NCBI GenBank assembly: GCA_030550225.1 | Contig: JAUQPV010000030.1 | Coordinates: 1 to 14,322, forward strand | Length of the DNA: 14,322 bases | Direction of reading: 5' to 3' | Source: Acidobacteriota bacterium | GTDB lineage: Bacteria; Acidobacteriota; HRBIN11 | Shown: in pieces, positions 13,596 to 14,322 of the stretch | How the letters are laid out: each line of letters opens with the position of its first letter | Numbering within the stretch: position 1 is the first letter of the stretch | The notes under the pieces: generated by a model | What the model was told of the DNA's origin: nothing | The model's input: the letters and a program-made list of their open reading frames with translations, nothing else | Database searches by the model: none | Program-made: the position numbers and the translations under genes

Positions 13596-14246
13596 TTATC
13601 CCGTCACGCCGACCCGCTCGCACCACCGCCGGACGGGACATTCGGGACACCGGGGCTTCCGGGGCAAGCAGATCGTCTGACCCAAGGCGACCAGGTAGGC
13701 ATTGATGTCTGCCCAATAGGCCGGCGGGGCCTTCTCCATCAACTGCATTTCCGTCTCCAAGGGCGTCTTGGAGCGGACGATGCCGAGACGATTGCTGATC
13801 CGGTGGACGTGGGTGTCGACGCAGATGGCCGGCTTCCCAAAGGCCTCGCCGAGGACGAGATTGGCCGTCTTCCGGCCGACGCCCGGGAGCTTTGTTAGTT
13901 CCTCCAGGGTATCGGGCACGCGCCCGTCGTACCGCTCGACGAGGACTCGGGCCAGCTCCTTGAGATGCCGGGCCTTTGTCCGATAGAAGCCGACAGGGTA
14001 AATGAGGCGGGCGATGGTAGCTTCGTCGAGGGCGGCCAGCCGTTCCGGCGTCGGGGCGACCGCCAAGAGGCGCTCGACAGCTGGGACGGTCACCGTATCT
14101 TGGGTCCGGGCCGACAAGAGCGTGGCCACCAGGATAGTAAACGGCGACTCGCTCCGGCTGACCTGCATCCGAAAGATGGGCGCCTGCCGGAGGACCGGGG
14201 ACCGCCGAAGTGTCTTCAGGACTTGCAGGAAAGTCTCCGGGTGCAT
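13596..14246 (-). CDS. nth: Endonuclease III (DNA glycosylase/AP lyase)
   Basis: Base-excision repair enzyme that removes oxidised pyrimidines and nicks the abasic site. The 216-residue product has the helix-hairpin-helix LPGVGRKT at 120-127 with catalytic Lys126, the catalytic Asp144 in VDTHVHR, and the iron-sulphur cluster ligands Cys193, Cys200, Cys203 and Cys209 with the classical C-x6-C-x2-C-x5-C spacing. I start at the ATG at 14246, which gives the length of E. coli Nth (211). The open frame continues upstream to 14312, but those 22 residues are encoded by a period-8 repeat array and look like an artefact. No strong Shine-Dalgarno precedes 14246. Confidence 0.95.
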   Translation of the reverse strand: MHPETFLQVLKTLRRSPVLRQAPIFRMQVSRSESPFTILVATLLSARTQDTVTVPAVERLLAVAPTPERLAALDEATIARLIYPVGFYRTKARHLKELARVLVERYDGRVPDTLEELTKLPGVGRKTANLVLGEAFGKPAICVDTHVHRISNRLGIVRSKTPLETEMQLMEKAPPAYWADINAYLVALGQTICLPRKPRCPECPVRRWCERVGVTG

Positions 14247-14252
14247 GGGGCG

Positions 14253-14322
14253 AACTCGGCCGTTCGAGAATTCGGGGACTCGGGGAATTCGGCAGTTCAG
14301 GAGTTCGGCCATTCGGCAGTGG
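14253..14322. repeat. Period-8 repeat array with TTCGG core, running off the right edge
   Basis: Successive 8- or 9-base units read AACTCGGC, CGTTCGAG, AATTCGGG, GACTCGGG, GAATTCGGC, AGTTCAGG, AGTTCGGCC and ATTCGGCAG. The consensus is near RRTTCGGG. The design (short GC-rich unit, mixed length, degenerate) is like the GGCAG arrays at 2895-3616 but with a different core. It abuts the 5' end of nth, and its far end is outside the window. Confidence 0.8.

Overview
This is a GC-rich bacterial window. It carries ordinary housekeeping genes (the first codons of a RelA/SpoT gene, ribF, nth), a stand-alone trpB2, a trans-editing AlaX, an OsmC-type peroxidase, and two large exported proteins (an Asp-box beta-propeller of 1048 residues and an S9A prolyl oligopeptidase). 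Large secreted sortilin-like propellers and S9A peptidases, together with TrpB2, would suit an Acidobacteriota-like or other deep-branching, possibly thermophilic lineage. That placement is an inference with low confidence. No rRNA, tRNA, CRISPR array or transposase was seen.

Left part, all on the minus strand and read right to left: Asp-box propeller (6764-3618), a four-helix-bundle S23-like gene (3460-3059), alaX (2873-2139), a PhnP-like metallo-beta-lactamase-fold hydrolase (2026-1232), ribF overlapping it (1250-216), and the start of rel (122 to the left edge). The S23-like gene is framed by two inverted arrays of a degenerate 7/8-bp repeat whose core is GGCAG. Both arrays end inward in the same GTGGCGGG block. 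The gene's own ribosome-binding region lies inside a 10-bp inverted repeat. This 722-bp unit (2895-3616) is the best candidate for an undescribed element in the window.

Middle part: a plus-strand overlapping gene pair, DUF6922-like plus AbiEii/AbiGii nucleotidyltransferase (6943-7888), looks like a toxin-antitoxin module inserted between housekeeping genes. It is convergent with trpB2 (9275-7902). TrpB2 lies downstream of the prolyl oligopeptidase gene (11688-9532) with a 250-bp leader carrying a plausible promoter.

Right part: an osmC-family gene (12118-12579) and a 109-residue orphan gene (12671-13000) on plus face a small membrane protein gene (13419-13153) and nth (14246-13596) on minus. 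This region is unusually rich in palindromes. It has REP-like CCCTCTCCC...GGGAGAGGG units on both sides of osmC, a 93-bp element with perfect 13-bp inverted ends and a related 18-mer elsewhere, a 15-bp long-range inverted repeat ahead of the membrane gene, and a second period-8 array (core TTCGG) that runs into the right window edge just upstream of nth.

The genes do not form one pathway. The window reads as a core-genome neighbourhood in which short repeat elements and a small defence-type module have settled in the intergenic spaces.
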